A stretch of 64,000 nt of DNA from Mycolicibacterium sp. CBMA 234 (GCF_009729415.1 NZ_MPKW01000005.1:372001-436000), one strand, 5' to 3'. Positions 10,985 to 22,451 are shown, numbered from the stretch's first letter. Notes: generated from the sequence alone by a model not told the origin. A program made the numbers and translations.

Positions 10985-12870
10985 CCATGACGACATCGGT
11001 GTGGCTGCTGATCGCGCTGCCACTGGCAGGCGCGGCGATACTGCTGCTCGGAGGCAAGGCCACCGACGCGTGGGGGCATCTGCTCGGCTGTGCCACGGTC
11101 GTCGCCGCCTTCCTCGTCGGCGCGACCCAGTTCGTGGCAATGTCCGGGCGCGACAACGACTTCCGCATGGTGCATGAAACGTTGTTCTCCTGGGTCCCGG
11201 CCGCGCAACTGCAGGTCGACTTCGGCTTGCGGCTGGACCAGTTGTCCGTCTGCTTCGTGCTGCTGATCACCGGTGTCGGCGCGCTGATCCACATCTATTC
11301 CATCGGCTACATGGCGCACGACCCAGCCCGGCGTCGGTTCTTCGCCTACCTCAACCTGTTCGTCGCGGCCATGCTGCTGCTGGTCCTGGCCGACAACTAC
11401 CTCGGCCTCTACGTCGGGTGGGAAGGCGTCGGCCTGGCGTCGTACCTGTTGATCGGGTTCTGGCAGCACAAGCCGTCGGCGGCGACGGCGGCCAAGAAGG
11501 CGTTCGTCGTCAACCGCGTCGGTGACATCGGGCTGGCGCTGGCCCTGGCCGCCATGTTCTCGTACACCGGAACCCTCTCGTTCACCGGTGTTTTCGCCCA
11601 CGCGCCGCACCTCGCCGCAGCGGCCACCACAACCATCGGCCTGCTGCTCCTCTTGGCGGCCTGCGGCAAGTCTGCGCAGGTGCCGCTGCAGTCGTGGCTC
11701 GGGGACGCCATGGAAGGCCCGACGCCGGTGTCAGCGCTGATCCACGCGGCCACCATGGTCACCGCCGGCGTCTATCTGGTGGTCCGTTCGGCCCCGATCT
11801 TCAACCAGTCCGCCGACGCCCGATTGGCCGTGGCCATCGTCGGCGCCGTCACGCTGTTGTTCGGCGCGGTGATCGGCTGCGCCAAGGACGACATCAAGAA
11901 AGCCCTCGCAGCGTCGACCATGAGCCAGATCGGCTACATGATGCTGGCCGCGGGACTTGGCCCGGCCGGCTACGCGCTCGCGATCCTGCACCTGCTGACC
12001 CACGGCTTCTTCAAGGCCGGACTGTTCCTCGGCGCCGGCTCGGTGATGCACGCCATGGACGACGAGACCGACATGCGCCGCTACGGCGGACTGCGCACCG
12101 CCATGCCGGTCACGTTCGCCACCTTCGGGATGGGCTATCTCGCGATCATCGGCATCCCACCACTGTCCGGGTTCTTCTCCAAGGACCCGATCATCGAGAC
12201 AGCCTTCGCCGCAGGTGGCGGCAGAGGCCTGCTGTTCGGCGGCGCGGCCCTGTTGGGCGCCGGGATCACAGCGTTCTACATGACGCGCGTCATGCTGTTG
12301 ACGTTCTTCGGCGAAAAGCGTTGGCGCGCAGACAGCCATCCCCATGAATCACCGTCGGTGATGGGGTGGCCCATGGTGATTCTGGCCGCCGGGTCCATCG
12401 GCGCCGGTGCGCTGCTCGCCGTCGGCGGACAGTTGCAGCATTGGCTGGAACCGATCGTCGGGTACCAGGAGACCGAACCCGCAGTGCCCGCCTGGCTCAT
12501 CACGACCGTGACGCTCGCGGTGGTCGGCGTCGGCGTCGCCGTCGCGTACCGGATGTATGTACTGCGACCCGTTCCGGTGACGGCACCGGTCAACGTGTCG
12601 GGGCTGACGGTCGCGGCCCGGAACGACCTCTACGGGGACGCGTTCAACGAACGCGCACTGATGGTCCCAGGTCGACGGCTTACGCACGACCTGGTCGAAT
12701 TCGACGACGTCGCGGTCGAAGGCGTCACGCGTGAGCTGGCGTCGTTGGTACGCGGGGCATCGCACGAACTTCGGCTGTGGCAGAACGGATTTGCCCGGTC
12801 TTATGCGATGTCCATGTTGGCTGGGGCGGCGGTGCTTGCGGGCGCCATTCTCATGGTGAGGATGTGGTGA
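10981..12870 (+). CDS. nuoL: NADH-quinone oxidoreductase subunit L
   Basis: A 629-residue antiporter-like proton-pumping subunit with about 16 membrane helices. The family blocks [18 protein letters not shown] (membrane Glu) and [16 protein letters not shown] are present. [18 protein letters not shown] carries the discontinuous-helix Lys region. The annotated start is GTG 10981, overlapping nuoK; ATG 10987 two codons later is an alternative. The C-terminal region has the long lateral-helix segment expected of NuoL. Confidence 0.96.
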   Translation: MTMTTSVWLLIALPLAGAAILLLGGKATDAWGHLLGCATVVAAFLVGATQFVAMSGRDNDFRMVHETLFSWVPAAQLQVDFGLRLDQLSVCFVLLITGVGALIHIYSIGYMAHDPARRRFFAYLNLFVAAMLLLVLADNYLGLYVGWEGVGLASYLLIGFWQHKPSAATAAKKAFVVNRVGDIGLALALAAMFSYTGTLSFTGVFAHAPHLAAAATTTIGLLLLLAACGKSAQVPLQSWLGDAMEGPTPVSALIHAATMVTAGVYLVVRSAPIFNQSADARLAVAIVGAVTLLFGAVIGCAKDDIKKALAASTMSQIGYMMLAAGLGPAGYALAILHLLTHGFFKAGLFLGAGSVMHAMDDETDMRRYGGLRTAMPVTFATFGMGYLAIIGIPPLSGFFSKDPIIETAFAAGGGRGLLFGGAALLGAGITAFYMTRVMLLTFFGEKRWRADSHPHESPSVMGWPMVILAAGSIGAGALLAVGGQLQHWLEPIVGYQETEPAVPAWLITTVTLAVVGVGVAVAYRMYVLRPVPVTAPVNVSGLTVAARNDLYGDAFNERALMVPGRRLTHDLVEFDDVAVEGVTRELASLVRGASHELRLWQNGFARSYAMSMLAGAAVLAGAILMVRMW

Positions 12871-14399
12871 CCGGAATGTGGTGGCTGACGACGTTGTGGG
12901 CGCTGCCGATGGCGGGCGGCGCCGCGGTGATCCTGTTGCCCGCCGCGGCACGGGCTTTCGCCCGGTGGGTCGCACTCGCGGTGTCGCTGGTGGTGCTGGT
13001 CCTAGTGCTGGTGCTGGCGATGCGGTTCGACCCGTCAGGCGCGCGCTATCAGTTCGTCGAGAACCATCCGTGGATCCCATCGTTCGGCACGGGGTACATC
13101 CTCGGCGTGGACGGCGTGGCGCTGGTGCTGGTCGCGCTGACTGCGGTGCTGGTGCCGGTGCTGATCGTGGCGGGCTGGAATGACGGTGGCGCGCAAGCTA
13201 AGTCGACCCATGCCTATTTCGCGCTGATCCTTGCCGTCGAGTCGATGGTGCTGATCTCGCTGGTGTCGCTGGACATCCTGCTGTTCTACGTGTTCTTCGA
13301 AGCGATGCTGATCCCGATGTACTTCCTCATCGGCGGTTTCGGCGCGGACCGTCCCGCGGCGTCGAAAGCAGCAGTGAAGTTCCTGCTGTACAACCTGTTT
13401 GGTGGCTTGATCATGCTGGCCGCCGTCATCGGGCTGTACGTGGCGACGTCCGATAGCCCGGCATTCACCCACGGCACGTTCGATTTCCGGGCCGTCGCCG
13501 ACGCGGTCCGCTACGGCACCCTGAACATCAGCCCCGGGCTGGCCAATGCACTGTTCGGCGGTTTCATGTTCGCGTTCGCGGTGAAGGCGCCACTGTGGCC
13601 ACTGCACCGGTGGCTTCCCGACGCGGCAGTACACGCGACGCCCGCTACCGCTGTCCTGATGATGGCCGTCGTCGACAAGGTGGGCACCTTCGGCATGCTC
13701 CGGTACTGCCTACAACTGTTCCCATCATCGGCGGCCACGTTCCGCCCGCTGATCATCACGCTCGCGGTCATCGGCATCGTCTACGGAGCCATCGTCGCCA
13801 TCGGGCAGACCGACGTCATGCGATTGATCTCGTACACCTCGATATCGCACTTCGGCTTCATCATTCTGGGCATATTCGCAATGACCGAGCAGGCTCAGTC
13901 CGGCGCGGCTCTGTACATGGTCAACCACGGCATCTCGACGGCGGCGCTATTCCTGATCGCCGGGTTCCTGGTGTCTCGCCGGGGTTCTCGGGCCATCGCC
14001 GATTTCGGTGGGGTGCAGACCGTCGCCCCAGTGCTGGCCGGAATGTTCCTGGTCGCCGGACTTGCCACCTTGTCACTGCCGGGCCTGGCACCCTTCATCA
14101 GTGAATTCCTGGTGCTGGTCGGCACCTTCGTGCATTACCCGGCGGCCGCCGCTTTTGCTGCCACGGCCCTCGTGCTGTCGGCGCTCTACATCCTGTGGAT
14201 GTACCAACGGATGATGACGGGCCCCGTGGCCGACGGCAGCGAGAAGCTTCGTGACCTGGTACCGCGGGAACTGGCCGTGGTGGTGCCCCTGGTCGCCCTG
14301 CTGCTGGTGCTCGGCGTCTATCCGAAGCCGGCCCTGGACATCATCAACCCCGCTGTCGTGCACACCTCGCACAGCACGGCCCAGGGGGTCGCCAAGTGA
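12867..14399 (+). CDS. nuoM: NADH-quinone oxidoreductase subunit M
   Basis: A 510-residue antiporter-like proton-pumping subunit (ND4 homologue) with about 14 membrane helices. [16 protein letters not shown] holds the conserved membrane Glu, and [19 protein letters not shown] is a strong family signature. The start GTG 12867 forms a GTGA overlap with the nuoL stop; ATG 12876 is a possible alternative. The open frame upstream of 12867 is nuoL sequence in another phase. Confidence 0.96.
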   Translation: MTGMWWLTTLWALPMAGGAAVILLPAAARAFARWVALAVSLVVLVLVLVLAMRFDPSGARYQFVENHPWIPSFGTGYILGVDGVALVLVALTAVLVPVLIVAGWNDGGAQAKSTHAYFALILAVESMVLISLVSLDILLFYVFFEAMLIPMYFLIGGFGADRPAASKAAVKFLLYNLFGGLIMLAAVIGLYVATSDSPAFTHGTFDFRAVADAVRYGTLNISPGLANALFGGFMFAFAVKAPLWPLHRWLPDAAVHATPATAVLMMAVVDKVGTFGMLRYCLQLFPSSAATFRPLIITLAVIGIVYGAIVAIGQTDVMRLISYTSISHFGFIILGIFAMTEQAQSGAALYMVNHGISTAALFLIAGFLVSRRGSRAIADFGGVQTVAPVLAGMFLVAGLATLSLPGLAPFISEFLVLVGTFVHYPAAAAFAATALVLSALYILWMYQRMMTGPVADGSEKLRDLVPRELAVVVPLVALLLVLGVYPKPALDIINPAVVHTSHSTAQGVAK

Positions 14400-15943
14400 C
14401 GACCATCCCCGCACCCTCGGTCGAGTACGGGCTGCTGTCGCCGATGCTGATCGTGTTCGGCGTCGCGCTGGCGGGTGTTCTCGTGGAGGCCTTTGCGCCC
14501 CGTTCGGCGCGCTACCCGGCGCAGGTCACGCTGAGCATCGGCGGCCAGGTGGCGGCGCTGATCGCCGTGGTTTCCCAAGCGCTGCACCTGGGTTCGGTGA
14601 TCGGCCGACCAGCGGTGCTCGGCGCCATAGCGATCGACCGCCCGGCGCTGTTCCTGCAGGGCACCCTGCTCGGGGTCAGCGTGTTGGCGACCCTCCTGAT
14701 GGCTCAACGGGTTTCGGACGGGAGCCGCTCAGGTCTTGCCGCCTTCACTCCGCAGGCCGCAACGGTGCCCGGCAGCGCCGCCGAGCAGGTCGCACTCAAA
14801 GCCGGTGTGGCCCAGACCGAAGTGTTCCCGCTGGCCATGTTCGCCCTCAGCGGCATGATGCTTTTCGGCGCCTCCGACGATCTGCTGACCATGTTCGTCG
14901 CCCTCGAAGTGTTGTCCCTGCCGTTGTATCTGATGTGCGGCCTGGCCCGCAGAAACCGGCTGCTGTCGCAGGAAGCGTCGCTCAAATACTTTCTGCTGGG
15001 CGCATTCTCGTCGGCATTCTTCCTGTTCGGTGCGGCGATGCTGTACGGCTACGCGGGCAGTCTGAGCCTGCCCGCGATTGCGGCCGCGCACGGGCCGACG
15101 GCCCTCGGCCTCATCGGGATCGCGCTGCTGTGCGTCGGCCTGTTGTTCAAAGTCGGTGCGGTGCCGTTCCATTCGTGGGTCCCTGACGTGTACCAGGGCG
15201 CGCCGACACCGGTGACGGCGTTCATGGCGGCGGCCACCAAGATCGCCGCGTTCGGCGCGCTGCTGCGGGTCTGCTATGTGGCGCTACCGACGTTGGCCAA
15301 CGACTGGCGGCCGGTGATGTCGGTCATCGCGGTGTTGTCCATGGCGGTGGGCACGGTGATCGCCATCGCGCAGAACGACGTCAAACGCATGCTGGCGTAT
15401 TCGTCTGTGGCACATACCGGTTTCATCCTCACCGGCGTCATCGCCCTCAACTCCAGTGGCCTGTCGGCGTCGTTGTTCTACTTGTTCGCCTACGGTTTCA
15501 GCACGCTCGGCGCGTTCGCCGTGGTGAGTGTGGTGCGCCGCGCCGACGGTGACGAGGAAGCCGACCTGCGGCGGTGGGCCGGGCTGGGCCGGCGGCACCC
15601 GTTCTTCGGTGTGGTGTTCGCGCTGTTTCTATTGGCCTTCGCCGGCATTCCGTTGACCAGTGGATTCGTCAGCAAGTTCGCCGTGTTCAAGGCCGCCGCC
15701 GAAGGTGGCGCGGCGTCACTGGTGGTGATCGGTGTGATCGTCAGCGCCATCGCGGCATATTTCTACGTGCGGGTGATCGTGCTGATGTTCTTCACCGATC
15801 CGGTCGACGATGCGCCAACCGTGCTGTCCGGCAACCTCAGTACCGCGATGATCGGATTCACGGCCTTCGTTACGCTGGCCCTCGGTGCCGTCCCGCAGCC
15901 TGTGCTTGATCTGGCTAACCAGGCTGGTCAGTTCCTGCGGTGA
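14396..15943 (+). CDS. nuoN: NADH-quinone oxidoreductase subunit N
   Basis: A 515-residue antiporter-like subunit (ND2 homologue), the last gene of the operon. FVALEVLSLPLYLMCG contains the membrane Glu, KVGAVPFHSWVPDVYQGAP is the family signature, and MLAYSSVAHTGFILTG follows. It starts with GTG 14396 overlapping nuoM by 4 bp. No clear terminator is visible before the next gene, which starts 24 bp downstream and may be co-transcribed. Confidence 0.96.
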   Translation: MTTIPAPSVEYGLLSPMLIVFGVALAGVLVEAFAPRSARYPAQVTLSIGGQVAALIAVVSQALHLGSVIGRPAVLGAIAIDRPALFLQGTLLGVSVLATLLMAQRVSDGSRSGLAAFTPQAATVPGSAAEQVALKAGVAQTEVFPLAMFALSGMMLFGASDDLLTMFVALEVLSLPLYLMCGLARRNRLLSQEASLKYFLLGAFSSAFFLFGAAMLYGYAGSLSLPAIAAAHGPTALGLIGIALLCVGLLFKVGAVPFHSWVPDVYQGAPTPVTAFMAAATKIAAFGALLRVCYVALPTLANDWRPVMSVIAVLSMAVGTVIAIAQNDVKRMLAYSSVAHTGFILTGVIALNSSGLSASLFYLFAYGFSTLGAFAVVSVVRRADGDEEADLRRWAGLGRRHPFFGVVFALFLLAFAGIPLTSGFVSKFAVFKAAAEGGAASLVVIGVIVSAIAAYFYVRVIVLMFFTDPVDDAPTVLSGNLSTAMIGFTAFVTLALGAVPQPVLDLANQAGQFLR

Positions 15944-15967
15944 GCCACCTGAGGAGGTGAGAGTCCG

Positions 15968-16462
15968 ATGATCGGAGATCGTTGGGGCGTCACCGACGCT
16001 GAAACCCGCGCGGAGTACGGCTGTGACCGCTACGTCGCCGGCCCGGCACTTGAAGCGTGGCGCGGCGTCACGGTGAATACGACACCAGAACGCGTGTGGC
16101 CGTGGCTTATCCAGGTCCGCCTCGCGCCGTATTCCTACGACTGGATCGACAACTTCGGACGTCGATCACCGCGCGAGCTGTGCAACCTCCCCGATCCCGA
16201 ACCCGGCGATCCGTTCAGCGCCAGCGCCGGGCGGCCACTGGGCCGAATTCTCTCGGTCGACCACCAGGTGCAGTTGACGGCACAGATCATCGGCGCGTAC
16301 ATGTCATATCGGCTCATCCCGACCGACGACCGCACCACGCGCCTGGTGTTGAAAGTCGCTGCGCCACAGTCGCTGCGATTCGTCGCTCCCCTACTGTCGC
16401 TAGGCGACCTCGTGATGGCGCGGCGGCAGCTACTGAACCTCAAGCATCACGCCGAAAGTTAG
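15968..16462 (+). CDS. SRPBCC-like (START-fold) protein
   Basis: A 164-residue protein with no signal peptide. The opening TPERVWPWLIQVRLAPYSYD, at about residues 40-59, is typical of polyketide cyclase/SRPBCC-fold proteins, which bind hydrophobic ligands in a deep cavity. The middle (VQLTAQIIGAYMSYRLIP) fits the antiparallel sheet. ATG 15968 is preceded by GAGGAGGTGAG, a strong ribosome binding site that fixes the start. It follows nuoN by 24 bp, so it may be expressed as the tail of the nuo transcript. The ligand and role are unknown. Confidence 0.65.
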   Translation: MIGDRWGVTDAETRAEYGCDRYVAGPALEAWRGVTVNTTPERVWPWLIQVRLAPYSYDWIDNFGRRSPRELCNLPDPEPGDPFSASAGRPLGRILSVDHQVQLTAQIIGAYMSYRLIPTDDRTTRLVLKVAAPQSLRFVAPLLSLGDLVMARRQLLNLKHHAES

Positions 16463-16480
16463 CCCCGGCCCACTGCCCCG

Positions 16481-16969
16481 TCACGTCGGCGTCAAGGTGA
16501 ACGGCAGCCAGTAGGTGCCAGCGCCATCGCCCGGGCAGCCCGGCGCCGCGACGGTGAACGTCCGCTCTCCCGCGAAACTGCCGTCCCCACTAGGTTTCAA
16601 GAAATCAGACCGGAAAGCCGTCACCGCAACCCCATTGGGACCGCAATGGAACGGATACTCCCCCGAGGATTCCCAACGGTCTCCATTCCACTGGTAGTCA
16701 AACAGGGCCGGCGCATTCGGATTCTCTTTCAGCTCAGTCACTCTCAGCCAATGCGCGACGCATCCGTCCGCATCGCACACGGTCCGGAACACGGCCGCTT
16801 GAGCAGACGGGTCCGACGTGTCCGGTCGGCCGTTGAAGGTCTGGCGTGAATGATCCAGATAGGTGTCATACGTCCCGTAAGGCGGCACCGGTTCCGCGCG
16901 ATCGGCGGATGCCTGCGGAGCCATCACCAGCAACGCCAACGTCGGCACCACAGAGATTTTTGGCAACAT
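16481..16969 (-). CDS. Secreted protein of unknown function
   Basis: A 162-residue protein with an N-terminal signal peptide (LPKISVVPTLALLVMAPQAS followed by A-D). The mature part has four cysteines, in TVCDADGCVAHW, EYPFHCGPNG and AAPGCPGDG, likely forming disulfides outside the membrane. I prefer ATG 16969 because it places a short basic start before the hydrophobic core; an ATG eight codons upstream (16993) is possible. The general look is that of small mycobacterial exported proteins; I do not recognise the family. Confidence 0.65.
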   Translation of the reverse strand: MLPKISVVPTLALLVMAPQASADRAEPVPPYGTYDTYLDHSRQTFNGRPDTSDPSAQAAVFRTVCDADGCVAHWLRVTELKENPNAPALFDYQWNGDRWESSGEYPFHCGPNGVAVTAFRSDFLKPSGDGSFAGERTFTVAAPGCPGDGAGTYWLPFTLTPT

Positions 16970-17031
16970 GGCTTTTCGTAGCACGCCACACAACTAACGG
17001 CGGCTAAACCACCGAACTGCCGCACCGACCG

Positions 17032-17640
17032 TCAGTCGATGCCAATGACACCGTGCGTGACGATGGCCGCGGTCTCGTCGACCCAGCTGTCGCCCAGCTC
17101 CTCGTCCGGATGTAGCAGCATGCGCAACATCGTTGCGCCACCGATGATCTCGATGAGTCGATCCGGCTGAACGTCACGGTGTACCTCGCCACGCTCAATG
17201 CCGTGTTCCAGTCGGATTCTCACGACGTCGAACAGGCCCCTGAAGCGCGCGACCACTCGCTCATTGAGATCCGCGTCGGCGCCCATGTCGGCCATCAAGC
17301 CGGGTAACGATGCCCGCACCGCGGGACTGGAAAAGACGTCACGAGCCGCCGCGATCATGCCTCGGATGTCGCCGACGATATCCCCCTCTGGGGTAGTCAG
17401 CGCGGACGGCGAAGTCGGGAAAACGGCCTCGTGCACCAACTCGACCTTGCTCGACCAACGGCGGTATAGCGCCGTTTTCGTGGTTCCCGCGCGGTCAGCG
17501 ATGGCCGCCATGGTCAAACTGGCATAGCCGACTTCAGCCACCAACTCGGCGGCGGCAGCCAGCACCGCCGTGTCGATCCGTGGATCGCGCGGCCTCCCGG
17601 CGCCGGAGGGCTTGTCAACCGACTGAAGGTCTGATTTCAT
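17032..17640 (-). CDS. TetR-family transcriptional regulator
   Basis: A 202-residue regulator. Residues 20-65 form the TetR helix-turn-helix (SLTMAAIADRAGTTKTALYRR). The remainder is a helical ligand-binding domain with the TetR_C pattern of actinobacterial repressors. I chose ATG 17640 (MKSDLQSVDK); an in-frame ATG at 17652 is possible. It is divergent from the APH-type kinase gene at 17685, with only 44 bp between. A 19-bp imperfect palindrome lies in that gap (17642-17660). The simplest reading is that it represses itself and the kinase/partner pair. Confidence 0.88.
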   Translation of the reverse strand: MKSDLQSVDKPSGAGRPRDPRIDTAVLAAAAELVAEVGYASLTMAAIADRAGTTKTALYRRWSSKVELVHEAVFPTSPSALTTPEGDIVGDIRGMIAAARDVFSSPAVRASLPGLMADMGADADLNERVVARFRGLFDVVRIRLEHGIERGEVHRDVQPDRLIEIIGGATMLRMLLHPDEELGDSWVDETAAIVTHGVIGID

Positions 17641-17641
17641 A

Positions 17642-18842
<1,201 letters not shown>

Positions 18843-19958
18843 ATGCTCGGCCCCATGGACGAATACCCGATCCACCAGGTCCCCCAACCCATCGCCTGGC
18901 CCGGGTCAAGCGACCGGAACTTCTACGACCGCTGCTACTTCAACGCCCACGACCGTACCGGCGACATCTTCGTTATCACCGGCATGGGCTACTACCCCAA
19001 CCTCGGGGTGAAAGACGCCTACTTCCTGGTACGCCGCGGCGACACCCAGACCGCGGTGCATCTGTCCGACGCCATCGACCAGGACCGGTTGAACCAGCAC
19101 GTGCTGGGCTACCGCATCGAAGTCGTTGAGCCACTGCACAAGGTGCGCATCGTGCTCGACGAGACCGACGGCATCGCCGCCGACCTGACCTGGGACGGCC
19201 TGTTCGACGTCGTGCAGGAGCAGCCGCATCTGATGCGGCAGGGCAACAGGCTCTCGCTGAACGCTCAGCGTTTTGCCCAATTGGGTGCCTGGAGTGGCTA
19301 TCTCGCCATCGACGGCGAAGAGATCAAGGTCAGCCCCGACACGTGGATCGGATCGCGTGATCGGTCCTGGGGAATCCGGCCGGTCGGTGAGCCCGAGCCG
19401 GCGGGCCGGCCGGCCGATCCGCCGTTCGAGGGCATGTGGTGGCTGTACGTGCCGATCGCGTTCGAAGAGTTCTCGCTCGTCATGATCATCCAGGAGGCTC
19501 CCGACGGCTTCCGCTCCCTCAACGACTGCACCCGGGTCTGGAAAGACGGACGGGTCGAGCAGCTGGGCTGGCCGCGGGTGAAGATCCACTATGTCTCCGG
19601 TACGCGCATCCCGACCGGAGCCACCATCGAAGCGACGGCGCTGGACGGCTCACCGATCCGCTTCGACGTCGAATCCAAACTGCCGGTGCCGATTCACGTG
19701 GGCGGCGGTTACGGCGGCGACGTCGACTGGCTGCACGGCACATGGAAGGGCGAGAAGTTCACCGAGCGACTCACCTACAACATGACCGACCCCGCGATCA
19801 TTGCCCGCTCCGGCTTCGGCGTCATCGACCACGTCGGGCGCGCGGTGTGCCATGAGGGCAACAAGCCACCGGCCGAAGGTTGGGGCCTGTTCGAGCACGG
19901 CGCCCTCGGCCGGCACGACCCGTCCGGCTTCCCGGACTGGCTGACTGTCGCTCCGTAA
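18843..19958 (+). CDS. Hypothetical cytosolic protein linked to APH-type kinase
   Basis: A 371-residue protein without signal peptide or membrane segments. It is rich in Trp, Asp and Gly with many predicted beta strands (WGIRPVGEPEPAG, WWLYVPIAFEEFSLVMIIQE, GTWKGEKFTERLTYNM). This pattern reminds me of the DUF7064/7065-type lipocalin-like proteins often found with APH-type kinases in mycobacteria; this is a weak memory-based match. It directly follows the kinase gene and is followed by a 24-bp-stem terminator, closing the operon. Confidence 0.6.
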   Translation: MLGPMDEYPIHQVPQPIAWPGSSDRNFYDRCYFNAHDRTGDIFVITGMGYYPNLGVKDAYFLVRRGDTQTAVHLSDAIDQDRLNQHVLGYRIEVVEPLHKVRIVLDETDGIAADLTWDGLFDVVQEQPHLMRQGNRLSLNAQRFAQLGAWSGYLAIDGEEIKVSPDTWIGSRDRSWGIRPVGEPEPAGRPADPPFEGMWWLYVPIAFEEFSLVMIIQEAPDGFRSLNDCTRVWKDGRVEQLGWPRVKIHYVSGTRIPTGATIEATALDGSPIRFDVESKLPVPIHVGGGYGGDVDWLHGTWKGEKFTERLTYNMTDPAIIARSGFGVIDHVGRAVCHEGNKPPAEGWGLFEHGALGRHDPSGFPDWLTVAP

Positions 19959-19974
19959 CCCTCACGGGAATCCT

Positions 19975-20036
19975 CGCGAGCGGATGCACATGTCCCCGGC
20001 ACAACGGCGTGTCGGGGACATGTGCATCTGCTCGCG
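19975..20036. terminator. Very strong bidirectional hairpin terminator
   Basis: The segment forms a 24-bp stem (19975-19998 with 20013-20036) containing one G-U pair. The loop can add four more pairs and closes on six bases (20003-20008). It lies between the end of the plus-strand gene at 19958 and the stop codon of the convergent minus-strand gene at 20037, which it touches. There is no U-run, as is common for mycobacterial terminators. It should stop transcription from both sides. Confidence 0.85.
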
Positions 20037-20411
20037 CTAGGCGCCCCACCACAGGGCGGCTGCGAGGACTAGCTCGACCAAACAGTAAAACCAATTGGGG
20101 TAGAACGGCGTTCGCCCATCGATGACCGCCGACACCACCCGCCCGAACGCCATGCCGACCAACGCGATGCTCACGGTGATGAGGATGCCGGCGCGAAGCT
20201 GCTCCGGCGCGGTGATCGCATATCCCAGGATGGCGGCGATCGCCAACCCGAAACCTCCGTAGACCGCGCGTACCTCAGCCCGAGATTCGGCCTGGCCCAA
20301 CGTGATTCCGAAAGGGCGCAGCATCTGCCCCGGTGCCGCCAAGGCAAACAACCCCATGCCCGCAAAGAAGACTGCGGTGCCGCCGACAACGGCGTTCGAA
20401 ACCACGGACAC
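20037..20411 (-). CDS. Small integral membrane protein (DUF4345-like)
   Basis: A 124-residue protein with four predicted membrane helices. The opening AVFFAGMGLFALAAPGQMLRPFGI and the later VRAVYGGFGLAIAAILGY match the DUF4345 pattern (GL.AL..P.....FGI; RA.YGG..LA). I placed the start at GTG 20411 because AGGAGGT lies six bases upstream. The frame extends further only through a TTG. The function of the family is unknown. It is convergent with the preceding operon. Confidence 0.7.
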   Translation of the reverse strand: MSVVSNAVVGGTAVFFAGMGLFALAAPGQMLRPFGITLGQAESRAEVRAVYGGFGLAIAAILGYAITAPEQLRAGILITVSIALVGMAFGRVVSAVIDGRTPFYPNWFYCLVELVLAAALWWGA

Positions 20412-20481
20412 GATTACCTCCTGATAGCGGCTGGGAGGCAATCAGCATGGCTCACCAGAGCCATACCGTCAGCGGATCGGT

Positions 20482-20664
20482 TCAGAGCCGCCACATTTCA
20501 CGCTCGGTGGCGGACTGCTCGAAGACCCGGTGGCGGAAGGTTTCCGGCTGGCGCACCTTCGTCGCGATGTGAATCCGGTTCGCGATCGCCGCGGTCGTGT
20601 CTGACCACCAGTGGAACACGGCAGCGACGGGGTGGAATGGAACAAAAGCAGAGTTGGTCGCCAT
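20482..20664 (-). CDS. Small hypothetical protein
   Basis: A 60-residue ORF starting ATG 20664 with AAGGGA about eight bases upstream. The product begins MATNSAFVPFHPVAAVFHWW and ends TEREMWRL; it is Trp/His-rich near the start and basic afterwards, with no signal peptide or known motif. It fills the gap between the DUF4345-like gene and the thiolase-like gene on the same strand. A 15-bp palindrome lies about 110 bp upstream (20772-20786). It may be a real small gene but the support is only start signal and position. Confidence 0.4.
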   Translation of the reverse strand: MATNSAFVPFHPVAAVFHWWSDTTAAIANRIHIATKVRQPETFRHRVFEQSATEREMWRL

Positions 20665-20771
20665 CGCGACATCCCTTCACGACTCCGACAATGCTCTTGA
20701 GATCGCGCTCCTCGGCGACGGGCAAGGTCGGCACTAGTGCTGAGGTTCAGCGACGGAGACCGTCGATCTAT

Positions 20772-20786
20772 TCCCACTCAGTGGGA
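20772..20786. promoter_or_regulatory. Perfect palindrome TCCCACT-C-AGTGGGA
   Basis: Two perfect 7-base arms surround one central base, in the 129-bp gap between the thiolase-like gene and the small minus-strand ORF at 20482-20664. It could be a repressor site for the small ORF. A terminator role is less likely because the one-base loop cannot form a stable RNA hairpin. Confidence 0.4.
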
Positions 20787-20793
20787 GGAATTC

Positions 20794-22266
20794 TTACTCC
20801 AGCCCTGCGGTGCCATCCGGCTTTACCGTCACGGTGGCTCCAGCAATGTCCTCTCTCGTGCTGGCCTCGGCCTGCGACGCATCAGTGATCACCGCGAGCG
20901 CCCGACTACCGCTGGGCGTGCGGACCGCGACGAAGACCTTCTCCGCCACACCCTCGCGCGTCACCGGCGTCGTCCAGGTTTCGACGGTGCCGGCGCCAGA
21001 CCACCCGTCCTCCGCCACCACCGTCGGCTCGGCATCCACCACCGATTGCACATCCTCCCAACGGAATTCATGCGCGGGCGGCTCCGTGCTGTACACCCCG
21101 AAGCTGTGCTTGGTCAGATAGCCGCCATTGGCCGTGATCAACCCGACCTGCCCCGGATTGGCCGTCAACCGCTCGGCCATGGTGGCAATCGAATGCGACA
21201 CGTAGTTGTTCCACGGTCCACCGGCGAACGTCAGACCACCGGTCACCGTCAGCGGACGCGCCGGATCATCCAGCGGCAGACCCAATTCGCGGGCCGCTAC
21301 CTGCACCGCCGACGGGAAACACGAGTACACGTCCACTGCATGGATGTCATCGACACCCAACCCCGTCAGCTCCAGCACCCGCCGACCGGCGATCCGAATA
21401 GCCGCCGATCCAGAGAAACTGGCCCGCTCCCCGATCAGATAGGTGTCATGCGCATCGGTGCCTGCATACGGGAAAACCCAACGCTCCCGGGGAATATTGA
21501 GCTGCTCAGCCTTGCCCACCGACGTCAGGATCAACACCGCACCCTGATCCACCATGTTGTTGGAATTCATCAACTTGGTGTACGGCCAGCTGATCATCCG
21601 GTTATCCGCACTGGGCTGCCAAATCTGCTCGGCCGGCACCGCCTCCCGGCTCCACGCATGCGAATTACCTTGCGCCACCTCGCTGAACCGGGACCACAAC
21701 GCACCGATCCGCCGCCGATGCTCCTCGGGCGCCTCCCCGGCTTCGATCCGCAGCGCCTGCTCGAACATCGGATACACATGCGACGGCGCCACCAGCCCAA
21801 TCCGGAGTTCGACGGGGCCCGCCATGGTGAACTCGGGATCACTGGGCGCCATCGGCACCGACGTGTCCTGCTCCGTGCCGGCCAACCGCTCACCGCGGGC
21901 CTTCAAACGCGTGCGGGTACGCCACGTTTCACCACCGGCGATCAGCACCACCTCATTGCGACCCTGCTGAATATCCAGGCAGGCCTGGTTCACCAGGGAC
22001 TGCGGCACATTGCCACCGACCGGGGTGTACCGCGTCGCAGCGTTGGGTGCGCCGATGCGCTCCGCCAGCAGCAGACCCGGATCGCGGTACCGCACCGACA
22101 GCAGGTTGACGATCCGCACGGCGTCGACCGCTTCGAGCACCTTGGCATCGGCAGCAGCTCGCGCCGCCGCCTCCATCAGATCGACCGGCTCGCCGGCAGG
22201 GTTCTCGTCGTACTGGTTGACCTGGCCATAGCCAACGAGCACCGGGGTTCTGGGATCAAGTGGCAC
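20794..22266 (-). CDS. Thiolase-like protein, probably lacking the CxS nucleophile
   Basis: A 490-residue member of the thiolase superfamily (acetyl-CoA acetyltransferase/SCP-x type). It begins VPLDPRTPVLVGYGQVNQ, has VLIAGGETW, DIHAVDVYSCFPSAVQVAA and GLITANGGYLTKHSFGVYS, and has a C-terminal extension. The loop where classical thiolases carry Cys-x-Ser reads GGNVPQSLVNQACLDIQQG, so the usual nucleophile is not evident. This resembles the non-classical mycobacterial thiolase-like proteins (TLP1 type). GTG 22266 follows GAGGAAAG. It is divergent from the FadE pair, suggesting a common acyl-CoA pathway. Confidence 0.8.
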   Translation of the reverse strand: MPLDPRTPVLVGYGQVNQYDENPAGEPVDLMEAAARAAADAKVLEAVDAVRIVNLLSVRYRDPGLLLAERIGAPNAATRYTPVGGNVPQSLVNQACLDIQQGRNEVVLIAGGETWRTRTRLKARGERLAGTEQDTSVPMAPSDPEFTMAGPVELRIGLVAPSHVYPMFEQALRIEAGEAPEEHRRRIGALWSRFSEVAQGNSHAWSREAVPAEQIWQPSADNRMISWPYTKLMNSNNMVDQGAVLILTSVGKAEQLNIPRERWVFPYAGTDAHDTYLIGERASFSGSAAIRIAGRRVLELTGLGVDDIHAVDVYSCFPSAVQVAARELGLPLDDPARPLTVTGGLTFAGGPWNNYVSHSIATMAERLTANPGQVGLITANGGYLTKHSFGVYSTEPPAHEFRWEDVQSVVDAEPTVVAEDGWSGAGTVETWTTPVTREGVAEKVFVAVRTPSGSRALAVITDASQAEASTREDIAGATVTVKPDGTAGLE

Positions 22267-22451
22267 TATCTTTCCTCTTCTGACGCCCGACCATCTCCGG
22301 GATGAGTCCACTTTGTCGGGACCGGGCTGCCTTGTAAACGACCAGCGCGGAAACCCACACATGAGCGTTCGGGACATCCCATCGCCGTCGAGTACAGCAG
22401 ATGTCGCAGACGGAAACATGCAGGTGTCGCACAATGCGATTTACAGGGCGG

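Noticed and set aside
20737..22305. 522-codon plus-strand ORF
   Set aside because: It is antisense to the thiolase-like gene, is full of Arg/His, and has no family features; the minus-strand protein is clearly real.
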